55,092 nt of DNA from Anaerobiospirillum sp. (GTDB lineage Bacteria; Pseudomonadota; Gammaproteobacteria; Enterobacterales; Succinivibrionaceae), in contig JARHZF010000016.1 of NCBI GenBank assembly GCA_029258325.1, positions 1 to 55,092 on the forward strand, written 5' to 3'. Position 1 is the stretch's first letter. Each line of letters begins with the position of its first letter. The notes beneath the pieces are model-generated. The model was not told the origin of the DNA. It did no database searches and worked only from the letters and a program-made list of their open reading frames with translations. This document shows, piece after piece, positions 1-9,101 of the stretch. The position numbers and the translations under genes were made by a program.

Positions 1-2
1 AA

Positions 3-80
3 CAAAAAGGTCGTGGTGCTATTAAGACAACTTTACAAATATTTAATGACTATATGAAACAAAACACACCAAAACAATAG
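3..80 (+). CDS. C-terminal fragment of an unidentified protein, cut by the window edge
   Basis: Frame 3 is open from the left edge and ends with TAG at 78-80, giving 25 residues that start QKGRGAIKTTLQIF and finish KQNTPKQ. The other two forward frames stop early. The charged, helical composition looks like a normal protein C-terminus, and the hairpin at 140-171 would terminate it. I do not recognise the family from so little sequence. Confidence 0.5.
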   Translation, partial: QKGRGAIKTTLQIFNDYMKQNTPKQ

Positions 81-139
81 TTATTTTTTAATGTATTTTA
101 TCTAGATAAAAAAAATCCCTTTTATAGCTCTAATTTATT

Positions 140-171
140 GAAAAGTATCTCATAAAAATGAGATGCTTTTC
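140..171 (+). terminator. Hairpin, probable terminator of the upstream gene or IS-end structure
   Basis: GAAAAGTATCTCA (140-152) pairs with TGAGATGCTTTTC (159-171) with one mismatch and a six-base loop, followed by ACATTTTTAAT. It lies 60 bases after the upstream stop codon. The core ATCTCAT...ATGAGAT recurs at 241-260, so part of it may belong to the insertion sequence instead. A separate 16-base palindrome, TTTTATCTAGATAAAA, sits at 96-111. Confidence 0.5.
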
Positions 172-211
172 ACATTTTTAATAATTTCTTGATAAATAAG
201 TAAGTATTTAC

Positions 212-240
212 TTGATTATTATTTTTTTATAATTTATAAT
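212..240 (+). promoter_or_regulatory. Sigma-70-type promoter of the IS transposase
   Basis: TTGATT at 212-217, exactly 17 bases of spacer, and TATAAT at 235-240. Start of transcription is expected near 247, which falls at the end of the left arm of the next hairpin. Confidence 0.6.
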
Positions 241-263
241 ATCTCATAAAATAATGAGATAGG
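241..263 (+). promoter_or_regulatory. Hairpin overlapping the transposase ribosome binding site
   Basis: ATCTCAT (241-247) and ATGAGAT (254-260) form a perfect 7-bp stem with a six-base loop; the Shine-Dalgarno AGG (261-263) directly abuts the right arm and the ATG is at 271. A transcript from the promoter at 212-240 would begin near 247 and lack the left arm, whereas read-through RNA from outside would contain both arms and fold. This is the arrangement known to protect IS10 and IS50 from outside transcription. Confidence 0.5.
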
Positions 264-270
264 TTTAATT

Positions 271-2211
271 ATGAAAACATTAGAAATTCCAAAACTTCCA
301 GGTCTTAAAGTAGGTTCTAGCAAATATAAAGGTAAAGAGTATTTCTACATTCAAACTTATACTCATCATTATGATAAAGAGAAAAAACGCTCTATTAGAG
401 ATAGTCAAAAGACTGTTGGTACTATAAAAGATAATTGTAAATATGGTGAGATTGTGTTTAAACAAGAGTTTATCGATCTCTATCCTGAACTCAATAATTT
501 TAGAGTATTTAAAACAGAACAAGGTCTTGAATTTAAACCTATACAAGATGAAGAGGAAGAATTATATCTTAAAATAGTTAAAGAGAGTAAATTTAAAAAA
601 CTACATGGAGGTGCTAACTTTGCTATTAATAAAGCTATGGCAGAGTTATGCGTTGGTGATGCTCTTAAGGCTGTATTTAATAAGTATAATCGTCATTTAA
701 AAATAGCATCACTCATACATTATTTGGTCTTAAAGCAAACTCCTGTTATGCATTATTACCAACCTTTTGCTAAAAGTCATTTTTTACCTTGGGGTAAAAC
801 TTTAAATGATGGTCAAATCAATGCATTATTAAAAACAATAGATCATAATGACATTATGAATTTCTTTGTAGAGCAAAATAGAGCTTTGTATAGAAAATAT
901 GGTTCAGACTTTTTTAAAGGAATGTTTGTTGCTCTTGATTCAACATCTATATCTACATACTCTAATAAACTATCTCTACCAGAGTATGGTTATAACAAAG
1001 ATGGAGATAAATTAAAACAAGTTAATTATCTTATGGTATGTAACCAAGCAACAGGTATTCCTTTATTTATAAAAGCATATAAGGGTAATGTTATAGATGT
1101 TGTTACTGTAAATAACTTATTGTCTGATTTAAAAATATTATTTAGTAAAGTATCAAAAAATCTCCATGATGACTTGCAACCTGAGCTCACCTTTGTTACT
1201 GATAGAGGTTATGATAGTAATGAAAATTTATTAAACCTAATTTTAAATGAACATCACTTTGTTATGCGTTCTAAGATGTCATCTAAATGGGTAAAAGATA
1301 TAGTAGATGAGGCTATACATGATTTAAATGATCCTAATAAATATAACTTGTTCTTTGGTCAATATATGGATACAAAGAAAGTAGTATATAAATATGATGA
1401 CTACCCTATTTTAGGCAAAAATCGTCGTTATAAAGCAGAAAAAGAATTATATGTTCATATATACTTTGATAAAAAAGTCTATCGAGATAGTGAGGATGTT
1501 TTATTATTTAATGTCACAAATGCATGTAAAACATATAAAGAAAAAGTAAGTGAAATTATATCTAAAAAAGGAAAGCTATCTTTAGAAGAAAAACTTGCAA
1601 TAAATATAGGTCAACAACAGATCTTTATCGATAAATATTGTGTATTTGATGGAAATGGTGAATTAAAAATCAACAATGAGAAACTAAAAGAAGTACTTAA
1701 ATATAAAGGTATTATGGTTTTAATATCTGATAATGTTGCAGATGCTGAATATGCGTATTTTGCTTACAGTCAAAGAAGAAAAGTTGAAAGTAGTTTCCAA
1801 ATATTAAAGTCTACTCTAAACTTTAATAGATTATATGTATCTAATGATCAAGTATTTTATGGAAGATTACTCTGTCAGTTTATTGCAACCTCAATAATGA
1901 CATTCTTTGCATATAACATAAGAAAATATGAACAAAGTGTAGAGTCATCACAAGATAAAATAAAACTAGATAATTATTCATTATGCAGAGTTATTGAAGA
2001 ATTAGACACAATAATGATTACTAGTTTTAAGAATAGGTTCTACTTTGATGAAATATCTGGTAAAAATATTTCTTTATATAAAGCTCTTGGAGTTTCTTCA
2101 CCACAAAGTTTATATAAATATGAAGAAGGACCAATAGAAGACATTGAAGAAGATCCATATGAAAATAACTTAAATGATATAGATATGAACCTATTTGATG
2201 AAGTTTTATAA
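271..2211 (+). CDS. IS1634 family DDE transposase
   Basis: A 646-residue protein with an IS4/IS1634-type RNase H fold catalytic core. The first Asp is in ALDSTSIS, the second in FVTDRGYDSNENL, and the last acidic residue in YSQRRKVESSFQILK, which fits the Y-x2-R-x3-E-x6-K signature of this group. Length is near the 550-650 residues usual for IS1634 transposases, and the frame is intact, so the element may be active. The ATG at 271 has AGG at 261-263. The N-terminal ~100 residues (KxKGKEYFYI... RQKxVGTI type) match the usual IS1634 start. The gene runs toward the minus-strand Nif3 gene, with a terminator hairpin between. Confidence 0.9.
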   Translation: MKTLEIPKLPGLKVGSSKYKGKEYFYIQTYTHHYDKEKKRSIRDSQKTVGTIKDNCKYGEIVFKQEFIDLYPELNNFRVFKTEQGLEFKPIQDEEEELYLKIVKESKFKKLHGGANFAINKAMAELCVGDALKAVFNKYNRHLKIASLIHYLVLKQTPVMHYYQPFAKSHFLPWGKTLNDGQINALLKTIDHNDIMNFFVEQNRALYRKYGSDFFKGMFVALDSTSISTYSNKLSLPEYGYNKDGDKLKQVNYLMVCNQATGIPLFIKAYKGNVIDVVTVNNLLSDLKILFSKVSKNLHDDLQPELTFVTDRGYDSNENLLNLILNEHHFVMRSKMSSKWVKDIVDEAIHDLNDPNKYNLFFGQYMDTKKVVYKYDDYPILGKNRRYKAEKELYVHIYFDKKVYRDSEDVLLFNVTNACKTYKEKVSEIISKKGKLSLEEKLAINIGQQQIFIDKYCVFDGNGELKINNEKLKEVLKYKGIMVLISDNVADAEYAYFAYSQRRKVESSFQILKSTLNFNRLYVSNDQVFYGRLLCQFIATSIMTFFAYNIRKYEQSVESSQDKIKLDNYSLCRVIEELDTIMITSFKNRFYFDEISGKNISLYKALGVSSPQSLYKYEEGPIEDIEEDPYENNLNDIDMNLFDEVL

Positions 2212-2217
2212 AATAAA

Positions 2218-2243
2218 AAAGGATCTGTGAATCCAGATCCTTT
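2218..2243. terminator. Terminator after the IS transposase
   Basis: AAAGGATCTG (2218-2227) and CAGATCCTTT (2234-2243) make a perfect 10-bp stem with loop TGAATC. A-rich sequence on the left and TTT on the right suit termination in either direction, so it may also end the minus-strand Nif3 operon. Confidence 0.7.
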
Positions 2244-2328
2244 CTTTGTTTTACTCGTATATCATAAAAAACTTATAAAATCCGAGTTATTAAAATAAAA
2301 CTATCTCTTTTTATATTTAATTAGCATT

Positions 2329-3111
2329 TTAAGAGGTAAATCTTAAAGTATTTTTTTCATAGGCAAACTTTAAATGTTTATGTTGAATATTAAAAATATT
2401 TGCTACATTTGCACCTAAAAGTCTAATACCATCTTGTTCTGAGGCATGATGTCCTATACAAAAAACACTAACACCAGTTTCATTTGCCATATGATAGGTC
2501 TGCTCATTTACATCGCCTGTAATTAAAGCATCAAAAAATGGATCTTTATTATCATCTAAAACAAAAGAACCAGAACCTGAACATACAGCTATTCTTTTTA
2601 ATCTTGTATTAATATCATTAGGACCTAATACATCTACTACTGTATCTAAATTAGTAGCAAGAGTATTTGCAATATCAGCAACAGTTATAGGTTCATCAAG
2701 AATACCTTGCATAGCTATAGATTGAGGATTACCCTCTTCTATATAATTTATATTAGAGCAATTTAATAAGTTTAAAAGATATTGATTATTACCTACTTCT
2801 AAATTTGCATCTAATGGTAGATGATAGGCAAGTAGATTAATATTATGCTTTATTAAGCATTCAATTCTCTCTTTAAAACTTCCAATTATTCTTGGATCTT
2901 GCCCTTTCCAAAAAAGACCATGATGAACTAAAAGGGTATCTGCGTTTAAAGATATTGCAGCATCAATGGCATCTAAGCTTGCAGTTGCAGCTGTGACAAT
3001 AATATTTGTCTCACTATTACCCTCAATTTGCATTCCATTATATGAAGCATCTTTAAAAGATTTAACATCTAAAAAATCATCAATATAATCAACAAGCTCA
3101 AATGTATCCAT
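2329..3111 (-). CDS. Nif3-like dinuclear metal-center protein (YbgI family)
   Basis: A 260-residue protein of the Nif3/YbgI (NIF3) family, often annotated as type 2 GTP cyclohydrolase I although the physiological reaction is uncertain. The metal-site motifs are all present: LLVHHGLFW near residue 62, AYHLPLDA near 95, and CIGHHASEQDG near 219, supplying the His, Asp and Glu ligands of the dinuclear site. The N-terminal SYNGMQIEGN segment is also typical. Length matches the compact bacterial form (about 250). It is the last gene of accD-folC-dedD-like-Nif3, starting 9 bases after the SPOR gene ends; AGAGGTAATT before its ATG supplies a ribosome binding site. E. coli has cvpA at this position, so the operon tail differs. 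Confidence 0.88.
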   Translation of the reverse strand: MDTFELVDYIDDFLDVKSFKDASYNGMQIEGNSETNIIVTAATASLDAIDAAISLNADTLLVHHGLFWKGQDPRIIGSFKERIECLIKHNINLLAYHLPLDANLEVGNNQYLLNLLNCSNINYIEEGNPQSIAMQGILDEPITVADIANTLATNLDTVVDVLGPNDINTRLKRIAVCSGSGSFVLDDNKDPFFDALITGDVNEQTYHMANETGVSVFCIGHHASEQDGIRLLGANVANIFNIQHKHLKFAYEKNTLRFTS

Positions 3112-3120
3112 AATTACCTC

Positions 3121-3840
3121 TTATTGTACTTTTACAATAATACCTAAAGTTCCTGTTACTTTTTGTACCTTATCTTTAATAGCCTTTAAATCATCTTTAT
3201 TGCTAGATGAACCTGCATAAACACGAATTAAATCACTGCCATTTTTAGATATAGTTTGGAAATAAGAACTAATGCCTGCACTTTGTAGTTTACCTGCCAT
3301 ATTTTTAGCAGATGTTTGCTTTGAATAAGTACCTACTTGTACAGAAAACTTACCCTTTATTTGAGTATAAGAAGCAAATTGATCGTCCTTTGTTACTCTA
3401 TTTTGACCTTGAGTAGTTAAAACTTCTTTTTTAGGAGTTTTATTTGCAACTAACACTTCTGTATTTTTCAAAGGTGCTTTGTTTTGTACAACTTCTGTAT
3501 TTTTATTTGTATTTGTACTTGGTGTTACTGCATTTTTTTGAGGTTCAACTGCAAAAGGTTTATCATTATTAACACTTTCATGTATGCTTTTATCTAAAAC
3601 TAAAGCATCATTAGTATTTATATCAAGACTTTGAGTATTATTGTCTGTTAAAAGTTGAGTATAATCCTTTTCAACTTTTGATGGAGCAAAGGTATTTTGA
3701 TTTACATTTTCCTTTTTTAAAGCTTCATCTTTATTACTTTCTTCATCATGATTTATTAAAGCTGGTAAAGCTATTAAGATAGCAGATGCTACAACTAATA
3801 AACCTACAATTCTATTTCTTAATTTTAATTCAAGAGCCAT
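3121..3840 (-). CDS. dedD: SPOR-domain cell-division protein, DedD-like
   Basis: A 239-residue inner-membrane protein: short basic N-terminus, one membrane segment at about residues 11-30 (IVGLLVVASAILIALPALI), a long low-complexity Asn/Lys/Thr-rich periplasmic linker, and a C-terminal SPOR domain (about 160-239; FSVQVGTYSKQTSAKNMA ... LIRVYAGSS ... VTGTLGIIVKV). SPOR domains bind glycan strands stripped of stem peptides at the septum. The position right after folC, as in E. coli accD-folC-dedD, supports the DedD assignment; sequence alone would only justify 'SPOR protein'. The gap to folC is 11 bases, with AAGAGG before the ATG. Confidence 0.85.
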   Translation of the reverse strand: MALELKLRNRIVGLLVVASAILIALPALINHDEESNKDEALKKENVNQNTFAPSKVEKDYTQLLTDNNTQSLDINTNDALVLDKSIHESVNNDKPFAVEPQKNAVTPSTNTNKNTEVVQNKAPLKNTEVLVANKTPKKEVLTTQGQNRVTKDDQFASYTQIKGKFSVQVGTYSKQTSAKNMAGKLQSAGISSYFQTISKNGSDLIRVYAGSSSNKDDLKAIKDKVQKVTGTLGIIVKVQ

Positions 3841-3851
3841 GTTAACCTCTT

Positions 3852-5174
3852 TTAAAAATGTGTATGAATAAATTTATATGTAGCTGCTGCTGTTACAAAA
3901 GAGCCAAATACTATAATCTCATCAAGAGCATTTGATTCTTTTAAAGCACAAGATAAAGCATCTTCTACATTATCAAAAGCTTTTATACTATCTTGTTCTT
4001 TATAAAGAGCTAAAGATTCAAGTAGTTTATGGTAGCTAAGACCACGTACACCTCTTGTTGATGCTATATAAAAAACATCAAAAGAATTAGCACAAGCTTC
4101 TATAACTCCTCTATAATCTTTATCTTTAAGCATAGCAAGCACACAAACACGACGCCCTTTTTTCTCTATTTGATTTAATGTCTTTATTAAATTTTTAACA
4201 GCAGGAACATTATGAGCTACATCAATATAGATAGTAGGATTTATAGTAACCTTTTGCATCCTACAAGGAAGAGCTGAGTTTTCAAGTGCATACTCAATAG
4301 CTTTATTAGTAATATTAAGCCCTCTTTTTTGTAATAAAAGAGCTGTAAATAAAGCTACTGATACACATGCTCTTGGTATCTTTGGTAGAGGATATATTTC
4401 ATTTGAACTTATCATGCATAGATTACTTTGCATTAAAGAAAATGAAAATGTAAATTTATTACTGTTTTCTACATAACGTGCTGTAAAAGAACGACCTTCT
4501 TGATATACAGTTGCATCACGTAAAAAAGCCTCATGCATAATAACATCACGAGCTTCTGAATCTACAACACCTAAAACAAGTGTCTTTTCAGATTTTAAAA
4601 TACCAACTTTCTCATAGGCAATCTTAGCTGTAGTCTCACCTAAGATATCAACATGATCAAGTCCTATTGATGTTATAACAGCAATATCTGCATCTATTAT
4701 ATTAACTGCATCTAATCTGCCACCTAAACCTACCTCAAGGATAAGTAAGTCAACATCTTCTTTTGCAAAACAATATAAAGCTGCAAGAGTAGTAAATTCA
4801 AAATAGGTAAGCTCAATATCACCTTTTGCACTAAAAACAGCACAGAAAGCTTCACATAATAATCGTTCTGATACTGTTTTATTATTAATATTTATTCTCT
4901 CTGTAAAAGAGATTAAATGTGGTGAGGTATACATACCTACCTTAATACCAGAACGAAATGCAACTTGTGATAAAAAAGCACAAACAGATCCCTTACCATT
5001 AGTTCCTGCAACTTCTACAACTGTCTTATTCCTAAAGGAATTTAATTGCATCCTTTTTGCAACAGTAGAAGCCCTCTCAAGCCCTAATGATATTTTACTT
5101 GGATCTATTCTTTCTAAGTAGGCAAGCCAATCATTTAAAGATCTTGCCTTTATAGTATCATCATAAGTTGCCAT
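3852..5174 (-). CDS. folC: Bifunctional dihydrofolate synthase / folylpolyglutamate synthase
   Basis: A 440-residue Mur-ligase-fold enzyme that adds L-glutamate to dihydropteroate and then to reduced folates, using ATP. Motifs in order: substrate segment ISLGLERA near 28, nucleotide loop VAGTNGKGSV near 55-64, MYTSPHL near 81, the LILEVGLGGRLDA segment near 145, GLDHVDILG near 172, and the C-terminal Mur domain with DVAHNVPA near 318. Normal length is 420-440. It follows accD by 9 bases and precedes the SPOR gene by 11, so the three are one transcript, the same arrangement as E. coli. No missing residues were noticed. Confidence 0.94.
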   Translation of the reverse strand: MATYDDTIKARSLNDWLAYLERIDPSKISLGLERASTVAKRMQLNSFRNKTVVEVAGTNGKGSVCAFLSQVAFRSGIKVGMYTSPHLISFTERININNKTVSERLLCEAFCAVFSAKGDIELTYFEFTTLAALYCFAKEDVDLLILEVGLGGRLDAVNIIDADIAVITSIGLDHVDILGETTAKIAYEKVGILKSEKTLVLGVVDSEARDVIMHEAFLRDATVYQEGRSFTARYVENSNKFTFSFSLMQSNLCMISSNEIYPLPKIPRACVSVALFTALLLQKRGLNITNKAIEYALENSALPCRMQKVTINPTIYIDVAHNVPAVKNLIKTLNQIEKKGRRVCVLAMLKDKDYRGVIEACANSFDVFYIASTRGVRGLSYHKLLESLALYKEQDSIKAFDNVEDALSCALKESNALDEIIVFGSFVTAAATYKFIHTHF

Positions 5175-5183
5175 AATTTAATC

Positions 5184-6119
5184 TTATTTAACTACCTCAA
5201 CATCAACTTCTATAGTTGAATCATCTTTAGCATCTACTATATCTAAAGGATAGATATCATCTTTTTTCATTAATTTTGCAATTAAATTTGCAAGACTATC
5301 ACGCATATCTTTACGTGATACAATCATATCTACAGCACCCTTTTCACGTAAAAACTCAGAACGTTGGAAACCATCTGGTAACTTTTCACGTACAGTTTGC
5401 TCAATAACACGAGGACCTGCAAAACCAATTAAAGCATTTGGCTCTGCTACATTTACATCACCAAGCATAGCAAGAGATGCAGAAACACCACCCATAGTTG
5501 GATTGGTCATAACTGATATAAATGGTAATTTTTCTTGTGAAAGTTTTGCAAGAGCAGCTGAGGTTTTAGCCATTTGCATAAGAGAGAATAATGACTCTTG
5601 CATACGAGCACCACCTGATGTTGAAAAACAAATTAAAGCACGTTTGTCTTTAATACACTCATCAACAGCAAGGCAGAAACGAGCACCTACAACAGAGCCC
5701 ATGGAACCACCCATAAAGTCAAACTCAAAAGCACATGCAACAACAGGAATACCTTTTAAAGTACCTTTTTTAACAACTAAAGCATCCTTTTCACCTGTTG
5801 CTTTTTGAGCTGCTTGATATCTTTCTTTATAACGCTTTAAATCTTTAAAACGTAATACATCATGTGGCTCTAAATGCTCACCAATTTCAATTCTTTCACC
5901 TTCATCTAAAAAAGCATCAATTCTAGCTCTTGCCTTAAGGCGCATATGGTGATTACATTTAGGACAAACATTAAAATTACGCTCAAGTTCTGCTCTATAG
6001 AGAATTTGCTCACAAGACTCACACTTTGTCCAAACACCCTCTGGAATCTCATGCTTACTTGAATCATTTTTCTTAGGTAGAATATGATCTGTAATTTTTT
6101 CTAACCAACTTCCACTCAT
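5184..6119 (-). CDS. accD: Acetyl-CoA carboxylase carboxyltransferase subunit beta
   Basis: A 311-residue subunit of the carboxyltransferase that moves carboxyl from carboxybiotin to acetyl-CoA, first step of fatty-acid synthesis. The N-terminal zinc finger is complete (Cys33, Cys36, Cys52, Cys55), and the crotonase-like core carries [12 protein letters not shown] near 165 and the [15 protein letters not shown] segment near 207. E. coli AccD is 304 residues. It is the first gene of the operon; its ATG has AGGAGC upstream. The alpha subunit and biotin carrier genes are not in the window. Confidence 0.96.
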   Translation of the reverse strand: MSGSWLEKITDHILPKKNDSSKHEIPEGVWTKCESCEQILYRAELERNFNVCPKCNHHMRLKARARIDAFLDEGERIEIGEHLEPHDVLRFKDLKRYKERYQAAQKATGEKDALVVKKGTLKGIPVVACAFEFDFMGGSMGSVVGARFCLAVDECIKDKRALICFSTSGGARMQESLFSLMQMAKTSAALAKLSQEKLPFISVMTNPTMGGVSASLAMLGDVNVAEPNALIGFAGPRVIEQTVREKLPDGFQRSEFLREKGAVDMIVSRKDMRDSLANLIAKLMKKDDIYPLDIVDAKDDSTIEVDVEVVK

Positions 6120-6245
6120 TAATATGCTCCTAAATTTATCTTTATATAGACAAAAGTTTTTTATTGTCTTATTTTAGAATGAGAACAATTTTAAATCTAG
6201 CAAATATTATATTTGCAAAGTATTAATGTAAAATCAAGAACACAT

Positions 6246-6273
6246 CTTTAATAGTGATATTTTTCTATTAAAG
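6246..6273. repeat. Perfect 9-bp inverted repeat between accD and the alcohol dehydrogenase gene
   Basis: CTTTAATAG (6246-6254) and CTATTAAAG (6265-6273) flank a ten-base loop. It lies downstream of the dehydrogenase and upstream of accD. It lacks a T-run, so it may be a weak terminator of the dehydrogenase operon or an operator for accD; I cannot tell which. Confidence 0.4.
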
Positions 6274-6356
6274 ACACATGATTATAACACCTCTTATAAA
6301 TTATCTTTAATTAATCTAAAGCTTATTTTATGGTATTAGCTTTAAAATATAAAATT

Positions 6357-7562
6357 TTATATCATTCTGTGCTTATTATGTTCATATTGAGAGGCTATTC
6401 TGTAAATATTTTCACAATCTTGTCTTTTTAAAACCACAAAATTACCCTCAGTATGATTATCAATATTAAGCATATCTAGTAATTTTGGAATATCCTCTTT
6501 CTTTGCTCCTATATCTGAAAAAGAAAGTGGCATACCTATTTTATAAAAGAATGCTCGTAATACTCTAATACCCTCTGTTGCTGTTATAGATGGATTTTCA
6601 AAATCTATATCTATACCAAAAACTCTATGGGCAAATTGACAAAAACGCATTACATTATGTTCTAAAGTATATTCCATCCAAGCGGGGAACATAATAGCAA
6701 GTCCTGCTCCATGAGCTATATCATATAAAGCTGAAAGCTGATGTTCTAAATGATGTGTAGCCCAATCTTGCTCACGACCTAAACCTAAGATATTGTTATG
6801 AGCAAGCGTACCTGCAAACATAATATTAGCACGTGCATCATAATCATATGGATCACGAATTAAATACTCTGTATTTTCAATAATAGATTGTAATACACCC
6901 TCACATAATCTATCTGTTAAAGATACATTTTTAGTATTAGTAAAATAACGCTCCATTACATGAGCCATCATATCAACAATACCACATGCTGTTTGATAGG
7001 CAGGTAATGAATAAGTAAGCTCTGGATTTAAGATTGCAAATTTTGGAATTAATAAATCATGAGCAAAACCTTGCTTTATGACAACACCATCTATTTCTTT
7101 TTGAATAACAGAACTTACAGAACCTTCAGAACCTGATGCTGGTATTGTTAAAACAACACCTATAGGTAGAGCTTTTTTAGGTATTTCCTTTTTTAAATAA
7201 AAATCAAAAAAATCACCTTCATAAAAAGCACCTATTGCTATAGCCTTAGCTGTATCTATAACAGAGCCACCACCTACAGCTAAGATAAAATCAATTTTTT
7301 TCTCTTTACAGATATTTATACCTGTGTAAACTAAATCATCACGAGGATTTGCCTGTACACCACCTAAGGTCTCATAATTTATTAAAAAATCACGACAAGA
7401 TGTTTGTACACGACCTAAAAGACCTGTCTTTTTAGCACTTGATTTTCCATAAACAATTAAAACATTGCTTACATTATATTCATGTAAAACCTTAGCAACT
7501 TCTGTTTCTTTACCACGACCAAATATATAACGTGTAGGTCTTTGAAAATCAAAATCTAACAT
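6357..7562 (-). CDS. Iron-type NAD(P)H-dependent alcohol dehydrogenase (YqhD/BDH-like)
   Basis: A 401-residue group III dehydrogenase that reduces aldehydes to alcohols. The nucleotide-binding loop GGGSVIDTAKA lies near residue 97, and TIPASGSEGS near 143. The metal ligands are all in place: Asp and His in GIVDMMAHVMERY near 195, His in QDWATHHLEHQL near 267, and His in DIAHGAG near 281. The QDWATHxLxH segment is the hallmark of the YqhD / butanol-dehydrogenase branch, not of the fucO or gldA branches. An AGGAG lies just before the ATG. It follows the membrane-protein gene by 19 bases on the same strand, probably co-transcribed although no shared function is evident. Substrate is unknown; a role in disposing of fermentative aldehydes is an inference. 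Confidence 0.88.
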   Translation of the reverse strand: MLDFDFQRPTRYIFGRGKETEVAKVLHEYNVSNVLIVYGKSSAKKTGLLGRVQTSCRDFLINYETLGGVQANPRDDLVYTGINICKEKKIDFILAVGGGSVIDTAKAIAIGAFYEGDFFDFYLKKEIPKKALPIGVVLTIPASGSEGSVSSVIQKEIDGVVIKQGFAHDLLIPKFAILNPELTYSLPAYQTACGIVDMMAHVMERYFTNTKNVSLTDRLCEGVLQSIIENTEYLIRDPYDYDARANIMFAGTLAHNNILGLGREQDWATHHLEHQLSALYDIAHGAGLAIMFPAWMEYTLEHNVMRFCQFAHRVFGIDIDFENPSITATEGIRVLRAFFYKIGMPLSFSDIGAKKEDIPKLLDMLNIDNHTEGNFVVLKRQDCENIYRIASQYEHNKHRMI

Positions 7563-7581
7563 AGATAGCTCCTATATTTGA

Positions 7582-9003
7582 TTATTTACAAACAGGATAA
7601 CCATAATCTTGTAATGGTATAAAATCATAAGGAAGTTCATCCTTTTTAAAATCACACTTTCTTTTTATAGTTTTTATATTATAAAAAGAACTTAAGATTT
7701 TATTTGACCAGTGATTTACATCACCTTGTATATCTCCAATAAAGACATATTTTGAATTTTTAACATTAAAAGGACTTACAACTAGATTACTTTGATGTGT
7801 ATCTAATTGATGTACTATTTCATATTCACGTCTTAATTGATCTAAATATGCCTGTCTATAAGCAAATATAGTATTAAAAGCTGTTATTAAAAAGTAAATA
7901 ACTAAAGAATAGCCTATGATGTTCATAAGCTTAGAAGATAGAATATTTTCATTTCTATCTAAAAAGATTTTAACAAAACCTAAAATTGCAGCTATGGTAA
8001 ATGCAGTATAAGGAGTAAAGGAGCGAGCTGGTACATTTGGAGATACAACCATAATAAGTGCGGATACTACACCTATTGCAAGTAAGAACATTGAACCTAT
8101 GTATTGACTCATACGATCTAAATGTAACATACGCTCTTTTATCTTATATAAAACATAAATTAAAACAATTAAAAGAATAAATTGAATAAAAATTGATTCT
8201 GCAATAATTAAAACAGCTTCATCTAAGTGATTTAAGAAATTAAAACCACGACCTTCCATATTTTCAAGACGTGCTTTATTACCAGGTGAAAATACTAAAA
8301 GAGCAAAACCTATTACAGAACCTATAAAACCTGATACTAAATAATTTATAAGTGCTTTATTTTTAAATTGATAAATTAAAAGAAAGAAAATACAAAAATT
8401 TATAGCAAAGGAAGTATTTTCATTACACCAACCAGATAGAACTCCTAATATAAACATAGGAATTATATAAAGCACATTATTTTCAAGATTATGTTTTTCA
8501 AAAGATAATCTATAAGGTAGGATAAAAATTAAGATAAGTGTTGTAGTAAAGAGATAATTTGCACTTGATACAACATTAAAAACTACCTCTCCATAAGCAC
8601 GAAGAGATATCCAAAGACCCATTGAAATAAAGAAAAAAGGAATAAACTTAATCTTAAGTGTAGGTCTTATACCCATTGCATTGTAATAGATAAATAGCAT
8701 AAATACTACATAACAAATGCCACTTATTATTGCATGCCCTGGCTTTCCAATATAGAGCATAAATTGAGCTATAGTATGAGCTACAGTTCTACCGCCCCAT
8801 TGAAAATAATGATTATATTGAGAGATAAAAATATCATTTAAGGAGTTAACAAATTCATTATTAGCTCCTTGAATTAACATATATCTATAATCATTTGAAA
8901 AGTAAGGTATTAAGTTTGCACAAATTGCTATAAAAGCAAACCAAAGCATAGCATACCAAACAGTTCTATTGATAAAAACGAGCTTTAGATAATTTTTGGT
9001 CAT
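7582..9003 (-). CDS. Polytopic membrane protein, GT-C-like (DUF6056 type)
   Basis: A 473-residue protein with about ten hydrophobic segments starting at residues 16-34 and ending near 360-385. After the first segment comes an extracytoplasmic loop with SNDYRYM, then YFQWGGRTVAHTIAQF, and later GWCNENTSFA and FSPGNKARLEN. This pattern of an acidic pair after the first helix, a W-G-R motif and a PGN(K)xR motif is what I recall for the DUF6056 family, whose topology resembles GT-C glycosyltransferases that use lipid-linked sugars. Activity is not shown. The C-terminal ~80 residues are soluble. It is upstream of the alcohol dehydrogenase gene in the same direction. Membrane protein is certain; the family label is from memory. 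Confidence 0.7.
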   Translation of the reverse strand: MTKNYLKLVFINRTVWYAMLWFAFIAICANLIPYFSNDYRYMLIQGANNEFVNSLNDIFISQYNHYFQWGGRTVAHTIAQFMLYIGKPGHAIISGICYVVFMLFIYYNAMGIRPTLKIKFIPFFFISMGLWISLRAYGEVVFNVVSSANYLFTTTLILIFILPYRLSFEKHNLENNVLYIIPMFILGVLSGWCNENTSFAINFCIFFLLIYQFKNKALINYLVSGFIGSVIGFALLVFSPGNKARLENMEGRGFNFLNHLDEAVLIIAESIFIQFILLIVLIYVLYKIKERMLHLDRMSQYIGSMFLLAIGVVSALIMVVSPNVPARSFTPYTAFTIAAILGFVKIFLDRNENILSSKLMNIIGYSLVIYFLITAFNTIFAYRQAYLDQLRREYEIVHQLDTHQSNLVVSPFNVKNSKYVFIGDIQGDVNHWSNKILSSFYNIKTIKRKCDFKKDELPYDFIPLQDYGYPVCK

Positions 9004-9101
9004 GCTCTTATTCCTTTTTTTATTAACTCTCTACATTATTTTTACAAGTTGTATTATAGATAATTATTAAATAATTTAATCTAATTTTTATCTATTCTTT
9101 T

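Larger units (their letters stand above)
140..2243 (+). mobile_element. IS1634-type insertion sequence, ends not resolved
   Basis: One intact transposase (271-2211) with its own promoter (212-240) and a terminator hairpin right after its stop (2218-2243). I could not find convincing terminal inverted repeats or a target duplication by eye, so the boundaries given are the outermost hairpins and not true ends. It sits downstream of the accD-folC-dedD operon, where cvpA-purF would follow in E. coli. Confidence 0.5.

Noticed and set aside
96-111. Palindrome TTTTATCTAGATAAAA as the left end of the IS
   Set aside because: No matching copy near 2244-2330 was found, so it cannot be paired with a right end.
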